The notes under the pieces were generated by a model. It made no database searches and was not told the DNA's origin. It saw nothing but the letters and a program-made list of their open reading frames with translations. A program made the position numbers and the translations under genes. From the NCBI GenBank assembly GCA_964573715.1, contig CAZNKR010000023.1, forward strand, positions 1 to 33,886: 33,886 nt of DNA, in the 5' to 3' direction. Of this stretch, positions 24,434 to 32,909 are shown piece after piece. The stretch comes from SVEL01 sp964573715. Lineage in GTDB: Bacteria > Bacillota > Clostridia > Lachnospirales > Lachnospiraceae. The stretch's first letter is position 1, and every line of letters starts with the position of its first letter.

Positions 24434-25837
24434 TTAAACTGGATAAGCCTTATTTTGTGTATCTGCTTTATTCATATCCACTTTATCTTCCTGAGCTTTT
24501 CTATATTTGAAAAATTCTGTCGCTACCTGTGGGAATAATGCATAGGATAATACATCTTCATCCTGTTTCTTCCAATCAACCATTTCTGATTCGATTTTAT
24601 TTAATTCATTATCAAGTAAATCAGCTGGTCTACATGTAATAGGCTCTTTATCACCAATAACTTTCTTTTGAACTTCTTTATTGAAAGGCTTAACAGTCTG
24701 TCCATATTCACCGCTAAGAACAGCTTTACATTCCTTTGTAGGTGTCTTATATCTTTCACCAGCAATAACATTAAGAACTGCTTGAGTTCCAACTATCTGT
24801 GAAGATGGTGTTACTAGAGGTGGTTCACCTAAATCCTTACGTACTTCTGGTATTTCCTTAAGAACATCATAATACTTGTCCTCAGCCTTCATATCCTTAA
24901 GCTGTGAAATCATATTTGAAAGCATTCCACCTGGAACTTGGTATAAAAGTGTCTTAATATTAACGCCCATAACCTTAGGATTTAATAATCCACTCTCTAA
25001 TGCTTCATCTCTCATTGGTCTAAAGTAATCAGCGATTTCAGCAAGTAAATTCTGATCATATCCAGTGTCATAAGGTGTACCCTTAAAGGTTTCAACCATA
25101 ACTTCTGTTGCAGGCTGGCTTGTTCCCATTGCAAATGGAGAAATAGCTGTATCAATTACGTCAACACCTGCTTCAACAGCTTTAAGATAAGTCATAGAAG
25201 CAACACCTGAGGTATAATGTGTATGAAGCTGAATAGGAATATTTACAGTATCCTTTAATACTCCAATAAGCTCTGTTGCCTTATAAGGAACTAAAAGACC
25301 TGCCATATCTTTAATACAAATGGAGTTTGCACCCATATCTTCGATTTTCTTTGTAATGTCTTTCCAATAATCAAGTGTGTATGCATCACCTAATGTATAA
25401 GATAATGCAACCTGAGCATGACCTTTTTCTTTTACAGTAGCATTTACAGCACACTGTAAGTTTCTAATATCATTTAAACAGTCAAAAATTCTAATAATAT
25501 CAATACCATTTGCAATTGATTTTTGAACAAAATATTCAACAACATCATCTGCATAATGACGATATCCTAAGATATTCTGACCTCTAAAAAGCATCTGTAA
25601 TTTAGTATTTTTAAATCCATCACGAAGTTTTCTAAGTCTCTCCCATGGATCTTCCTTTAAAAATCTAAGTGAAGCATCAAATGTAGCTCCGCCCCAACAT
25701 TCTACTGAATGATATCCAACCTTATCCATTTTATCAATGATAGGTAACATCTGTTCAGTTGTCATACGAGTAGCAATAAGTGACTGATGAGCATCACGTA
25801 ATACTGTTTCAGTTATTTGAATTGGTTTCTTTTCCAT
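24434..25837 (-). CDS. oadA: Oxaloacetate decarboxylase alpha / pyruvate carboxyltransferase subunit
   Basis: A 467-residue carboxyltransferase of the OadA / pyruvate carboxylase B / transcarboxylase 5S family. The TIM-barrel signatures are ITETVLRDAHQSLIATRM (metal Asp15), ECWGGATFDASLRFL, FRGQNILGYRHY, SICIKDMAGLL (catalytic Lys) and LHTHYTSGVASM (metal histidines). The C-terminal conserved PASQ-type segment is PLVTPSSQIVGTQAV. It moves the carboxyl group of oxaloacetate to biotin, or the reverse with pyruvate. The C-terminal biotin domain found in many OadA proteins is absent; a separate biotin carrier is encoded two genes upstream. Last gene of the operon, 27 bases after oadB. Confidence 0.93.
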   Translation of the reverse strand: MEKKPIQITETVLRDAHQSLIATRMTTEQMLPIIDKMDKVGYHSVECWGGATFDASLRFLKEDPWERLRKLRDGFKNTKLQMLFRGQNILGYRHYADDVVEYFVQKSIANGIDIIRIFDCLNDIRNLQCAVNATVKEKGHAQVALSYTLGDAYTLDYWKDITKKIEDMGANSICIKDMAGLLVPYKATELIGVLKDTVNIPIQLHTHYTSGVASMTYLKAVEAGVDVIDTAISPFAMGTSQPATEVMVETFKGTPYDTGYDQNLLAEIADYFRPMRDEALESGLLNPKVMGVNIKTLLYQVPGGMLSNMISQLKDMKAEDKYYDVLKEIPEVRKDLGEPPLVTPSSQIVGTQAVLNVIAGERYKTPTKECKAVLSGEYGQTVKPFNKEVQKKVIGDKEPITCRPADLLDNELNKIESEMVDWKKQDEDVLSYALFPQVATEFFKYRKAQEDKVDMNKADTQNKAYPV

Positions 25838-25864
25838 AATACTACCACCTGTTTCCTTTCAATT

Positions 25865-27010
25865 TTATAAGAATATAGCCATAAATGTTCCAGCAGCTAC
25901 TGCCGTACCAATTACTCCTGCTACATTTGGTCCCATAGCATGCATTAGGAGGAAGTTCGAAGGATCTGATTCAGCACCAACCTTCTGTGATACTCTTGCT
26001 GCCATAGGAACAGCAGAAACACCTGCAGATCCAATAAGAGGATTAATCTTACCGCCTGTAACCTTGCACATAAGTTTACCAATAAGAACACCTGCTGCAG
26101 TACCAAATGCAAAAGCAATAAGTCCTAATGCTACGATTTTAAGTGTATCTAAGTTAAGAAATGCCTCTGCACTAGTTGAAGCTCCTACTGATATTCCAAG
26201 TAAAATAACTACAATATACATAAGTGCATTTGACGCTGTTTCTGTAAGCTGTTTAACAACTCCAGATTCTCTAAATAAATTACCTAGCATAAGCATACCA
26301 ACAAGTGGAGCTGTTGATGGTAAAATAAGACATACAACTATTGTTACAACTATTGGGAATAAAATCTTTTCAAGTTTAGTTACTGGACGTAACTGTTCCA
26401 TCTTAATAGATCTTTCTTTCTTTGTTGTAAGTAATTTCATAATTGGTGGCTGAATGATTGGAACTAATGACATATATGAATATGCTGCTACTGCTATAGG
26501 TCCCATAAGAGCAGTTTGTCCAAGCTTACCAGCTAAGAAAATTGATGTAGGTCCATCTGCACCACCGATAATTGAAATAGCTGCTGCTGCTTTATCATTA
26601 AATCCCATGAAAATAGCAATAAAGTATGCTGCATAAATACCAAACTGTGCTGCAGCACCAAGTAAAAAGCTCTTTGGGTTGGCAATAAGTGGACCAAAGT
26701 CTGTCATGGCACCAACACCAAGGAAGATAAGTGAAGGTAAAATACTCCATTCATCTAAAACATAAAAATAGTGTAACAAACCACCAACACCATTGGATGC
26801 ATCCTCAGGATTAAGCATAATATCAGGATAGATATTAACTAATAACATACCAAATGCAATCGGAACGAGTAAAAGTGGCTCATATTGTTTTCTAATTGCT
26901 AAGTATAGGAAAACACATGCAACGATAATCATTGCATAGTTACCCCAAGTCAAACCAAAAAAAGCTGACTGGTGGATAAGATTTCCTAATGTGTCTAAAA
27001 CGTAATCCAT
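25865..27010 (-). CDS. oadB: Sodium-translocating decarboxylase subunit beta
   Basis: A 381-residue integral membrane protein with about ten hydrophobic helices, matching OadB/MmdB/GcdB. IIGGADGPTSIFLAGKLG is the hallmark of the Na+ site, and LLHYFYVLDEWSILPSLIFLG-type and PLIGSAGVSAVPMAARVSQK are also conserved. It decarboxylates carboxybiotin and uses the energy to pump Na+ out of the cell. The two flanking carboxyltransferase genes and the biotin carrier gene supply its carboxyl load. It starts 40 bases after the biotin carrier gene, with TTAGGAGG ahead of the ATG. Confidence 0.96.
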   Translation of the reverse strand: MDYVLDTLGNLIHQSAFFGLTWGNYAMIIVACVFLYLAIRKQYEPLLLVPIAFGMLLVNIYPDIMLNPEDASNGVGGLLHYFYVLDEWSILPSLIFLGVGAMTDFGPLIANPKSFLLGAAAQFGIYAAYFIAIFMGFNDKAAAAISIIGGADGPTSIFLAGKLGQTALMGPIAVAAYSYMSLVPIIQPPIMKLLTTKKERSIKMEQLRPVTKLEKILFPIVVTIVVCLILPSTAPLVGMLMLGNLFRESGVVKQLTETASNALMYIVVILLGISVGASTSAEAFLNLDTLKIVALGLIAFAFGTAAGVLIGKLMCKVTGGKINPLIGSAGVSAVPMAARVSQKVGAESDPSNFLLMHAMGPNVAGVIGTAVAAGTFMAIFL

Positions 27011-27050
27011 CTTTTAACCTCCTAAAGTAGTATTGTTGATTAACGTAATA

Positions 27051-27419
27051 TTAGTTTAATGATGCTAATAATTCTCCAGTTTCAACCATTGAGCCTTCGT
27101 TTACGTTAATGCTAGCAATTGTACCATCAGAAGGAGCTTGGATTTCATTTTCCATCTTCATTGCTTCAAGAACTAAGATGATATCACCTTTCTTTACTGA
27201 AGCACCTACAGATGCTTTAACTGAAAGAATTTTTCCAGGCATTGGCGCATTAATCTTTACAGCGCCATCATTACCAGAAGCTACTGGAGCCTTTGGTGCA
27301 GGTGCTGCTTTTGGTGCTGCAACTGGTGCTGTAGCAACTGGTGCTGTAGCAACCGATCCTGTTTCTTCAACTGTTACGTCATATGCATTTCCATTTACTG
27401 TAATTCTATAATTCTTCAT
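27051..27419 (-). CDS. Biotin carboxyl carrier subunit
   Basis: A 122-residue carrier protein. An N-terminal strand region (residues 1-20) leads into an Ala/Pro/Val-rich flexible hinge (about 21-50) and a C-terminal biotinyl domain (about 53-122). VLEAMKMENEI contains the biotin-accepting Lys88. It matches the small biotin subunits of Na+-pumping decarboxylases (MmdC/GcdC) and the 1.3S subunit of transcarboxylase. It shuttles CO2 between the carboxyltransferase and the membrane OadB. It lies 11 bases after the oadG gene. Confidence 0.94.
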   Translation of the reverse strand: MKNYRITVNGNAYDVTVEETGSVATAPVATAPVAAPKAAPAPKAPVASGNDGAVKINAPMPGKILSVKASVGASVKKGDIILVLEAMKMENEIQAPSDGTIASINVNEGSMVETGELLASLN

Positions 27420-27430
27420 AATTGCCTCCG

Positions 27431-28183
27431 TTATCTTATTCTCTTTACTTTTTTAATTGATCTTACTACAAATCCATCAGAAGATGTTCCGCTTGCCTGT
27501 GCAATAGCGGCAGTAATAACTGCAACAAGCTCTAAATCATCACACATCTCTTCGTTTTGAGTAATCTGTGCAATAGCATTATCAACAGCTTGTGTAGTTG
27601 TTTTTTCTTTATCTTTATTTGTAAGCTTATTCTGAATTTTCGGAATAAACTTAAACAATGAAATAATGGCAGATATAAGTATAAGAACAACAAAAACTGT
27701 AAATAAACCTAATAATGTATTAAGTGCAGCTGTTGACATTTTAGAGCCAAGGGATTTTGAATTATCATCATAGCTTTCAAATGTAATTTCAACAGGTGTA
27801 AGTGAACCATTAAAAATTTTAAAACCAAATGTTGCTTTAAGCTGCTCATTTTTACAAATCGCAATCACTTCACAAGTGATTAATCCATCCGAATCTCTTG
27901 TAATCTTGGTTTCACCAAATTTTTCAAAATCACCAAGCTTACCATCCTCTGAATATGGAAGATATGATTCAAATGCTCTTTGTACCATACCTGTTTCATT
28001 ATCAACATAATATTTACAAACATCTTCAGAAACACCAAGGAAGTTAGATGTTAATAACTCCTCTGCATATTTAATAACTGTTGCATCATCTGCAGCTGTA
28101 GAGGTATCTTGGGCAAAAGCCAATGTTGTAATAGAAATCATAGATATAAGTAAGGCAGCTAAAAAACGTTTAATCTTTTTCAT
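27431..28183 (-). CDS. OadG-type gamma subunit with large exported N-terminal domain
   Basis: A 250-residue protein. Residues 1-24 are a signal peptide (MKKIKRFLAALLISMISITT, cleavage after AFA). Residues about 25-150 form an extracytoplasmic domain I do not recognise with certainty (it resembles DUF3887-like folds). Residues about 157-178 are a transmembrane helix, and 179-250 a cytoplasmic tail with ELVAVITAAIAQASGTSSDG, the OadG-type end. Classical OadG is only about 80-110 residues with no exported domain; it anchors the carboxyltransferase to OadB. It lies between the acyl-CoA carboxyltransferase and biotin carrier genes, spaced 12 and 11 bases. Confidence 0.85.
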   Translation of the reverse strand: MKKIKRFLAALLISMISITTLAFAQDTSTAADDATVIKYAEELLTSNFLGVSEDVCKYYVDNETGMVQRAFESYLPYSEDGKLGDFEKFGETKITRDSDGLITCEVIAICKNEQLKATFGFKIFNGSLTPVEITFESYDDNSKSLGSKMSTAALNTLLGLFTVFVVLILISAIISLFKFIPKIQNKLTNKDKEKTTTQAVDNAIAQITQNEEMCDDLELVAVITAAIAQASGTSSDGFVVRSIKKVKRIR

Positions 28184-28195
28184 GACTGTTACCTC

Positions 28196-29647
28196 TTAAA
28201 CCGTACCATGCTTTTTGTCAGGACGATCCTCTCTCTTTGAATAAAGCATTTCTAAAGCACCAATAAGATACTTTCTTGTATCGCGGGCTTCGATAATACT
28301 GTCAACATAGCCTCTCTTTGCAGCAGAAACTGCACTTGACTGTAAAGTTCTATATTCATCTGCCTTTTCTTTAAGGAATGCTTCCTTATCTGTTGCAGCT
28401 TTTAATTCATCCGCATATATAATTCTAACAGCTTCCTTTGGACACATTGTTCCAATCTTTGTATTAGGCCAAGCATAAACTATATCCGCACCTACTGATT
28501 TTGAATTCATTGCAACATAAGCACTTCCAAAAGCATGACCAACTACTACATTAACCTTTGGTACTGTAGCGTTTGCAAATGCATAAGTAAGTTTAGCAAC
28601 TGCTTTAGCAATAGTTTTTTCTTCTTCAATTGTTGCAGCAAAACCTGTTGTATTTGTTAATGAAACAACTGGAATATTAAATGCATCACAGAATTCTACA
28701 AATTCAGCTGCTTTTGTAGCACCAGCAGTTGTTAATTTTGCTTCAAATTCAGCAATAACGTTCGTTTCATCATCATAAACCTTAGTTCTGTTTGCTACAG
28801 CTCCAACTGTTGCTCCATTGAGTAACATAAAGCCTGTAACCATTTCTTTTGCGTATGAACCTTTAACTTCCATAAAGAAATTATTGTCTGATATGTTGGA
28901 TAATGCAATCTTAGTATCTTCTGTACAATTTTCAAGGTCTGCGCATGTTCTATTAAGATCATCCACACAATCATTCAATACTTCTTCCTCATTGCTTGAT
29001 GGAAGAATAGAAATAAGCTGTCTAACCTGTGCTAAAACATCTGATTCACTTCCTGTGAAATCACAAAGACCTGACTCTTCACTTTGATACTTTGCACTTG
29101 CTGTATCACATTTGTTTTCATCATTACCATCTAATGCATTTGGAGAATTAACAAATAATTTTCCGTCTTCTGCCATAAGGGTAAAATCTGTAAGTGTAGG
29201 AACTATAGAAAGTCCACCACCACATGTGCCAAAAATAGCTGTAATTTGAGGAATAACACCTGATGCTAAAGCCTGCTTTTTGTAAATATCACCAAATGCT
29301 TCAAGTGCATCTGTTGATTCTTGTAATCTAAGTCCAGCACAATCAATTAAGCCCACAACTGGAGCTCCAACCTTCATTGCTAAATCATAAATTTTTGAAA
29401 TCTTTTTAGCATGCATCTCACCAATAGTGCCACCTAAAACGCTTGCGTCTTGACTATAAACATATACTAAGTTTCCGTCAATAACACCATAACCAGTAAC
29501 AACTCCATCTGCAGGTGTATCTATAGACTGCATATTGAAGTCTGTGCTTCTGGCATTTACCAAGCCGCCAATTTCAACAAAGCTGCTTTCATCAACCAAT
29601 GCGTTTATTCTGCTCTTCGCTGATTTTTCTGCCAAATTACTCATCAT
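28196..29647 (-). CDS. Acyl-CoA carboxyltransferase subunit (MmdA / transcarboxylase 12S-like)
   Basis: A 483-residue carboxyltransferase of the crotonase-like MmdA / PccB / 12S family. Segments seen: DGVVTGYGVIDGNLVYVYSQ, VLGGTIGEMHAKKISKIYDL, LIDCAGLRLQES, FGTCGGGLSIVP, and in the second half LTNTTGFAATIEEEK, VVGHAFGSAYVAMNSKSVGA and YAWPNTKIGTMCPKEAV. These enzymes take the carboxyl of methylmalonyl-CoA, malonyl-CoA or glutaconyl-CoA to biotin. The acyl-CoA used here cannot be read from sequence. First gene of the operon. Two adjacent ATG codons (29647, 29644) are possible; GGAGGG fits the second slightly better. Confidence 0.9.
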   Translation of the reverse strand: MMSNLAEKSAKSRINALVDESSFVEIGGLVNARSTDFNMQSIDTPADGVVTGYGVIDGNLVYVYSQDASVLGGTIGEMHAKKISKIYDLAMKVGAPVVGLIDCAGLRLQESTDALEAFGDIYKKQALASGVIPQITAIFGTCGGGLSIVPTLTDFTLMAEDGKLFVNSPNALDGNDENKCDTASAKYQSEESGLCDFTGSESDVLAQVRQLISILPSSNEEEVLNDCVDDLNRTCADLENCTEDTKIALSNISDNNFFMEVKGSYAKEMVTGFMLLNGATVGAVANRTKVYDDETNVIAEFEAKLTTAGATKAAEFVEFCDAFNIPVVSLTNTTGFAATIEEEKTIAKAVAKLTYAFANATVPKVNVVVGHAFGSAYVAMNSKSVGADIVYAWPNTKIGTMCPKEAVRIIYADELKAATDKEAFLKEKADEYRTLQSSAVSAAKRGYVDSIIEARDTRKYLIGALEMLYSKREDRPDKKHGTV

Positions 29648-29717
29648 TGAGCCCTCCGTTTTCTGTATATTATGAAAAGATTAGTATTTCTACTAAATCA
29701 ATTTTCTGCCAATTATA

Positions 29718-29746
29718 ATTTTATATCCTATTGATAAAAATATCAA
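29718..29746 (-). promoter_or_regulatory. Promoter of the Na+-pump operon, with overlapping palindrome
   Basis: Minus-strand TTGATA (29741-29746) and TAAAAT (29718-29723), 17-base spacer, about 70 bases before the first gene. The -35 box is one arm of the perfect palindrome TTGATA-TTTT-TATCAA (29731-29746), a possible repressor site. The rest of 29648-29851 is AT-rich with nothing else I can support. Confidence 0.5.
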
Positions 29747-29851
29747 GTATATTTTAAATAAATTCAGCATTAACCTACTATTTGTTTGCTTAATAATTTT
29801 ATCGTTTATTTGAATATGTATTTAATTATTTTTTTATTTTATATTATGTTG

Positions 29852-30417
29852 TTATATATAAAACATAATAAATACTTTTTTTAAGCACCACCAAAAATCA
29901 TAGCTGTCTGCACCATTCACTGTAATTATTTTTTCAATGTACACAAGCTCGTCATTTACATAGTACTTAATCATTTCAATTTCTTTGCCAACATCCACCG
30001 GTGCCTCCATATTTGTATTTAAATCTACGGCATAAGTAACTACATCCTCTTTAGATAGTAACATATTATATTCATTGCCTATGATTTTTGTATCAACTAA
30101 AAGTGTTCCTCTATTATTATCTCTTGTAGCTTTATTAACCCATACATCCCTAATTTTAATTGGAGTATTATTAATTGTATGAAATTCATAATTTTCTAAT
30201 CCATAATTAATAAGGTATTTTGAATCCTGCCATTTATATGTTTTATTATTCGGCCATCCACAGCCAAGCAATGTTACAACAAATCTCCCAGCCTATATTG
30301 TTCATTTTCCTTTGCATTAAGCTGCACATCTGTTGCATCATACAAGCAAGCACAAATAGCATGTAATTTACTGTCATAAACCTTTCCATAAATATTAAGG
30401 TTTAGATAAAAAAACAT
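29852..30417 (-). pseudogene. Internally deleted D-alanyl-D-alanine carboxypeptidase
   Basis: Remains of a DacA/DacF-type penicillin-binding protein. An upstream open segment (30274-30417, 47 codons) has LHAICACLYDATDVQLNAKE, which resembles the strand just before the catalytic SxxK motif in this family. At about 30292 it joins, in a different frame, a C-terminal part starting AGRFVVTLLGCGWPNNKTYK, then YLINYGLENYEFHTI, RDNNRGTLLVDTKIIG and IKYYVNDELVYIEKIITV, a typical PBP5 C-terminal domain and membrane tail. The whole catalytic core (SxxK, SxN, KTG), some 200 residues, is gone. The C-terminal piece alone remains open for 139 codons and could be mistaken for a gene. The family call is by recalled motif. 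Confidence 0.75.
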
Positions 30418-30425
30418 TCTATTAG

Positions 30426-30467
30426 AATAATAAAAGCCAATAATTTACATAGTAAAATTATTGGCTT
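30426..30467 (-). terminator. Terminator after scpB
   Basis: A 13-bp stem AAGCCAATAATTT / AAATTATTGGCTT (30434-30467), followed on the minus strand by TTTTATTATT. It lies about 70 bases past the scpB stop. There is also a T-run on the plus-strand side (30469-30475), so it may work both ways. Confidence 0.75.
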
Positions 30468-30538
30468 GTTTTTTAACAAAAATACACATCTCATTGTAAA
30501 ACACCTTTTTTGTGTAATATATGAATTTAGTAATGAAT

Positions 30539-31108
30539 TTATACCTGAAGTTTTAATTGAACCTCTTCTTTGGCTTCCTCCTGAAATTCTTCATATTTAT
30601 CTGAAGTAATCTCTGGTAAATCCTCAACAGACTGAACTCCAAATCTTCTAAGAAAATCTTCAGTTGTTCCAAATAATATAGGTCTGCCCGGTGCATCCAT
30701 TCTTCCAACTTCAGTAATTAGATTGTATTCAATGAGCTTATTAACAGCATGATCACATTTTACCCCGCGAATATTTTCAATTTCAGTTCTTGTGATTGGT
30801 TGTTTATATGCAATAATTGATAATGTTTCTAGCATTACATCAGTAAGTATTTGTCTTTTTGGCTGGCTGGCAACTCTAATTAGATAATCATACATTTCTG
30901 ATTTGGTACACATTTGAAATGCGTTATCTATTTCAATTATCTTAATTCCTCTATTTTCACTTTCATACCTATCCATTAAATTGTTAATTATTTTTTTTGT
31001 GGTAGCTTCATCATGTTCAATTGCCTTTGCAATTACACTAACTTCAACAGAATCACCCATTGTAAACAATATTGCTTCTATAGCCGCTTCTATCTTATCG
31101 ATTTCCAT
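30539..31108 (-). CDS. scpB: Segregation and condensation protein B
   Basis: A 189-residue ScpB, the winged-helix kleisin-associated subunit of the SMC condensin complex that compacts and separates chromosomes. IEAAIEAILFTMGDSVEV opens the first winged helix; QPKRQILTDVMLETLSIIAYKQPITRTEIENIRGV and GRMDAPGRPILFGTTEDFLRRFG are the diagnostic blocks. A further ATG four codons upstream is in frame but lacks a ribosome-binding site. The start at 31108 is preferred because GGAGAAG lies six bases before it. It begins 16 bases after the scpA stop. Confidence 0.95.
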   Translation of the reverse strand: MEIDKIEAAIEAILFTMGDSVEVSVIAKAIEHDEATTKKIINNLMDRYESENRGIKIIEIDNAFQMCTKSEMYDYLIRVASQPKRQILTDVMLETLSIIAYKQPITRTEIENIRGVKCDHAVNKLIEYNLITEVGRMDAPGRPILFGTTEDFLRRFGVQSVEDLPEITSDKYEEFQEEAKEEVQLKLQV

Positions 31109-31124
31109 TTTCTTCTCCATTTTG

Positions 31125-31865
31125 TTAGTTTGCAGTAATTATAATATCTTCAAAGGTATCTTCCTGAGCAATATTAATAATACCCATTTTCATCAATTCA
31201 AGTATTGCCAAAAAAGAAACAATAATATGCATTTTTGTATGTTGAGATTCAAGTAGCTTTTTGAAGCTAAATCTCTTATTGGTAATTGCATAATCCTTAA
31301 TAAATTCAATTTTATCTGGCAAACTTACTTCTTCCTTTTCGATTTTACCAAATTTACTTCTAACAGGATCAACCTTGTCTTCCTGTTTTTTCATAACCAT
31401 ATTGAAAATATCATTTAATTTGTTTAAAGTAACATCCTTTAACAATTTATCTAAATCAACTGGTGCTTCATACTGTAAAACTTCTTCAGGAACAGTAGGC
31501 TTTTTAAATAAAGATTTTATGGCATCTTGCTGTTTTTCACGAAGTTCTAATGCCATATATTTGTACATTTTGTACTCTAACAATCTAGCAACAAGCTCAT
31601 CTCTTGGATCAACCTCTTCACCTTCTTCATTTGTTTCCTTAGGAAGGAGCATTTTTGATTTAATATCCAATAACGTTGCAGCCATAACCAAAAACTCGCT
31701 AACTACGTTAAGGTCTTGCTTGTCCATATTGTTAACATATTCTAGGTATTGTTCTGTTATTTCAACAATAGGAATGTCATATATATTTACTTTATTTTTA
31801 TCTATCAGGTTTAAAAGCAAGTCCAAAGGACCCTCAAACGCCTCTAATTTAACTGGAATTCCCAT
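31125..31865 (-). CDS. scpA: Segregation and condensation protein A
   Basis: A 246-residue ScpA, the kleisin that bridges the SMC heads. LEAFEGPLDLLLNLIDKNKVNIYDIPIVEITEQY is the N-terminal signature (residues 7-40), LVMAATLLDIKSKMLLP follows, then a variable acidic linker (NEEGEEVDPRDELVARLLEYK) and a C-terminal winged helix with VSFLAILELMKMGIINIAQ. The length is normal. The start has AAGGAAG upstream and a promoter about 50 bases away. First gene of the scpAB operon. Confidence 0.95.
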   Translation of the reverse strand: MGIPVKLEAFEGPLDLLLNLIDKNKVNIYDIPIVEITEQYLEYVNNMDKQDLNVVSEFLVMAATLLDIKSKMLLPKETNEEGEEVDPRDELVARLLEYKMYKYMALELREKQQDAIKSLFKKPTVPEEVLQYEAPVDLDKLLKDVTLNKLNDIFNMVMKKQEDKVDPVRSKFGKIEKEEVSLPDKIEFIKDYAITNKRFSFKKLLESQHTKMHIIVSFLAILELMKMGIINIAQEDTFEDIIITAN

Positions 31866-31912
31866 ATTTTCTTCCTTCTTGTTACCTACATAACTTTAAG
31901 TCATACTTTCCT

Positions 31913-31941
31913 ATTTTACAAAAATTCCATAAAAAAAGCAA
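31913..31941 (-). promoter_or_regulatory. Promoter of scpAB
   Basis: Minus-strand TTGCTT (31936-31941) and TAAAAT (31913-31918), 17-base spacer, about 47 bases before scpA. It starts only about 10 bases past the stop of the metallophosphoesterase gene. Confidence 0.55.
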
Positions 31942-31952
31942 TTACATTTTTA

Positions 31953-32807
31953 TTATTTATTGTCGTCAAACTCTATATTCACTATTTCCGGTTTGTTAAA
32001 TAATCGAAAATGAACTGTATGTGTTCCTATGCCACTTGTAAGTATCATAATGCTGTTTTGAAGTTTATATAATCCATAGGAATACTTAGGAAATAATCTG
32101 TAGCTTGTTGATATAACTCCTCCTAGGAATGGTAGCCTTACTATTCCACCATGATTATGTCCAGACAAAACTATATCCGGGGCCAAACAAGAAATTTCTT
32201 TAAAGAAATCTGGTTTGTGGCATAAAACAATACTAAAGCCATTATTTCTTTGAAAAATTTTTGAAATTTCTTGAATTTTAGGTCTTGAACTATTTAGCTT
32301 TTTATAATATTTTTCCGAAAAAGTTAGTCCACAAATATCTATAGCTTGATTACCTATAAAAATAGTTGACTGTTTGTTATTGAGTATTTTAACATTTGAT
32401 AAAGCTTTTATTCTGTAAAAATAATCGCAATTATCTGCAATACTATTTTCTATCATTCTAGATTCATGATTACCAAATGTATAATATATTTCATACTTAG
32501 TAGAAAGTTTTTCTAGAAAATATACAGCACTTTCATTACATGCATTTTTCTTACCTATAAGCATGTCCCCACAAATAAGTATATATACAGGGTTTATCTC
32601 ATCAATTTTTCTAATGATTTTTTCAATATATTTTTCTTTTTTAATCGAATGAAAATCAGAAAAAAACACAATATTTTGCTTCTTATCTAATTCAGGTAAA
32701 CAAATATTATATTTAGTTGTTTTAATGGTATTTACTTCATAAAAACTTCTAATAAGAATAATTAGTAAAGTAAATGAAAATACTACTATAATAAATTTAA
32801 TATCCAT
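31953..32807 (-). CDS. Membrane-anchored metallophosphoesterase (YkuE-like)
   Basis: A 284-residue calcineurin-like phosphoesterase. Residues about 4-22 form a hydrophobic N-terminal membrane anchor. The five metal/catalytic blocks are present: VFFSDFHS (DxH), LICGDML (GD), FGNHES (GNHE), VLCHKPDFF (H) and LSGHNHGG (GHxH). Members of this branch (YkuE, YaeI-like) sit at the membrane and some act on lipid-linked phosphates; the substrate is not known here. It is transcribed away from the secreted-protein gene at 32910 and lies directly upstream of the scpA promoter. Confidence 0.88.
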   Translation of the reverse strand: MDIKFIIVVFSFTLLIILIRSFYEVNTIKTTKYNICLPELDKKQNIVFFSDFHSIKKEKYIEKIIRKIDEINPVYILICGDMLIGKKNACNESAVYFLEKLSTKYEIYYTFGNHESRMIENSIADNCDYFYRIKALSNVKILNNKQSTIFIGNQAIDICGLTFSEKYYKKLNSSRPKIQEISKIFQRNNGFSIVLCHKPDFFKEISCLAPDIVLSGHNHGGIVRLPFLGGVISTSYRLFPKYSYGLYKLQNSIMILTSGIGTHTVHFRLFNKPEIVNIEFDDNK

Positions 32808-32849
32808 AGGTACCTCAGTTTTCTTTTTTTTTAGATTCTATCACATTTT

Positions 32850-32883
32850 TGTTGATTTTTAAATAAATCAATATTACTATAAT
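32850..32883 (+). promoter_or_regulatory. Possible promoter of the secreted-protein gene
   Basis: A perfect TATAAT at 32878-32883, about 27 bases before the start. The best -35-like box, TTGATT (32852-32857), is 20 bases away, longer than usual, so the -35 is uncertain. Confidence 0.35.
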
Positions 32884-32909
32884 AGTTATCAATGAAAAGA
32901 GGATAACAT

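Noticed and set aside
26064..26453. 129-codon plus-strand frame
   Set aside because: Antisense to oadB, with no ribosome-binding site and no family resemblance.
29852..30271. Independent 139-residue hypothetical gene
   Set aside because: It is the C-terminal part of a D-Ala-D-Ala carboxypeptidase, and the family resemblance continues upstream of its first ATG (FVVTLLGCG).
31375..31893. 172-codon plus-strand frame
   Set aside because: Entirely antisense to scpA, whose protein is clearly recognisable; Ser/Leu-rich shadow translation.
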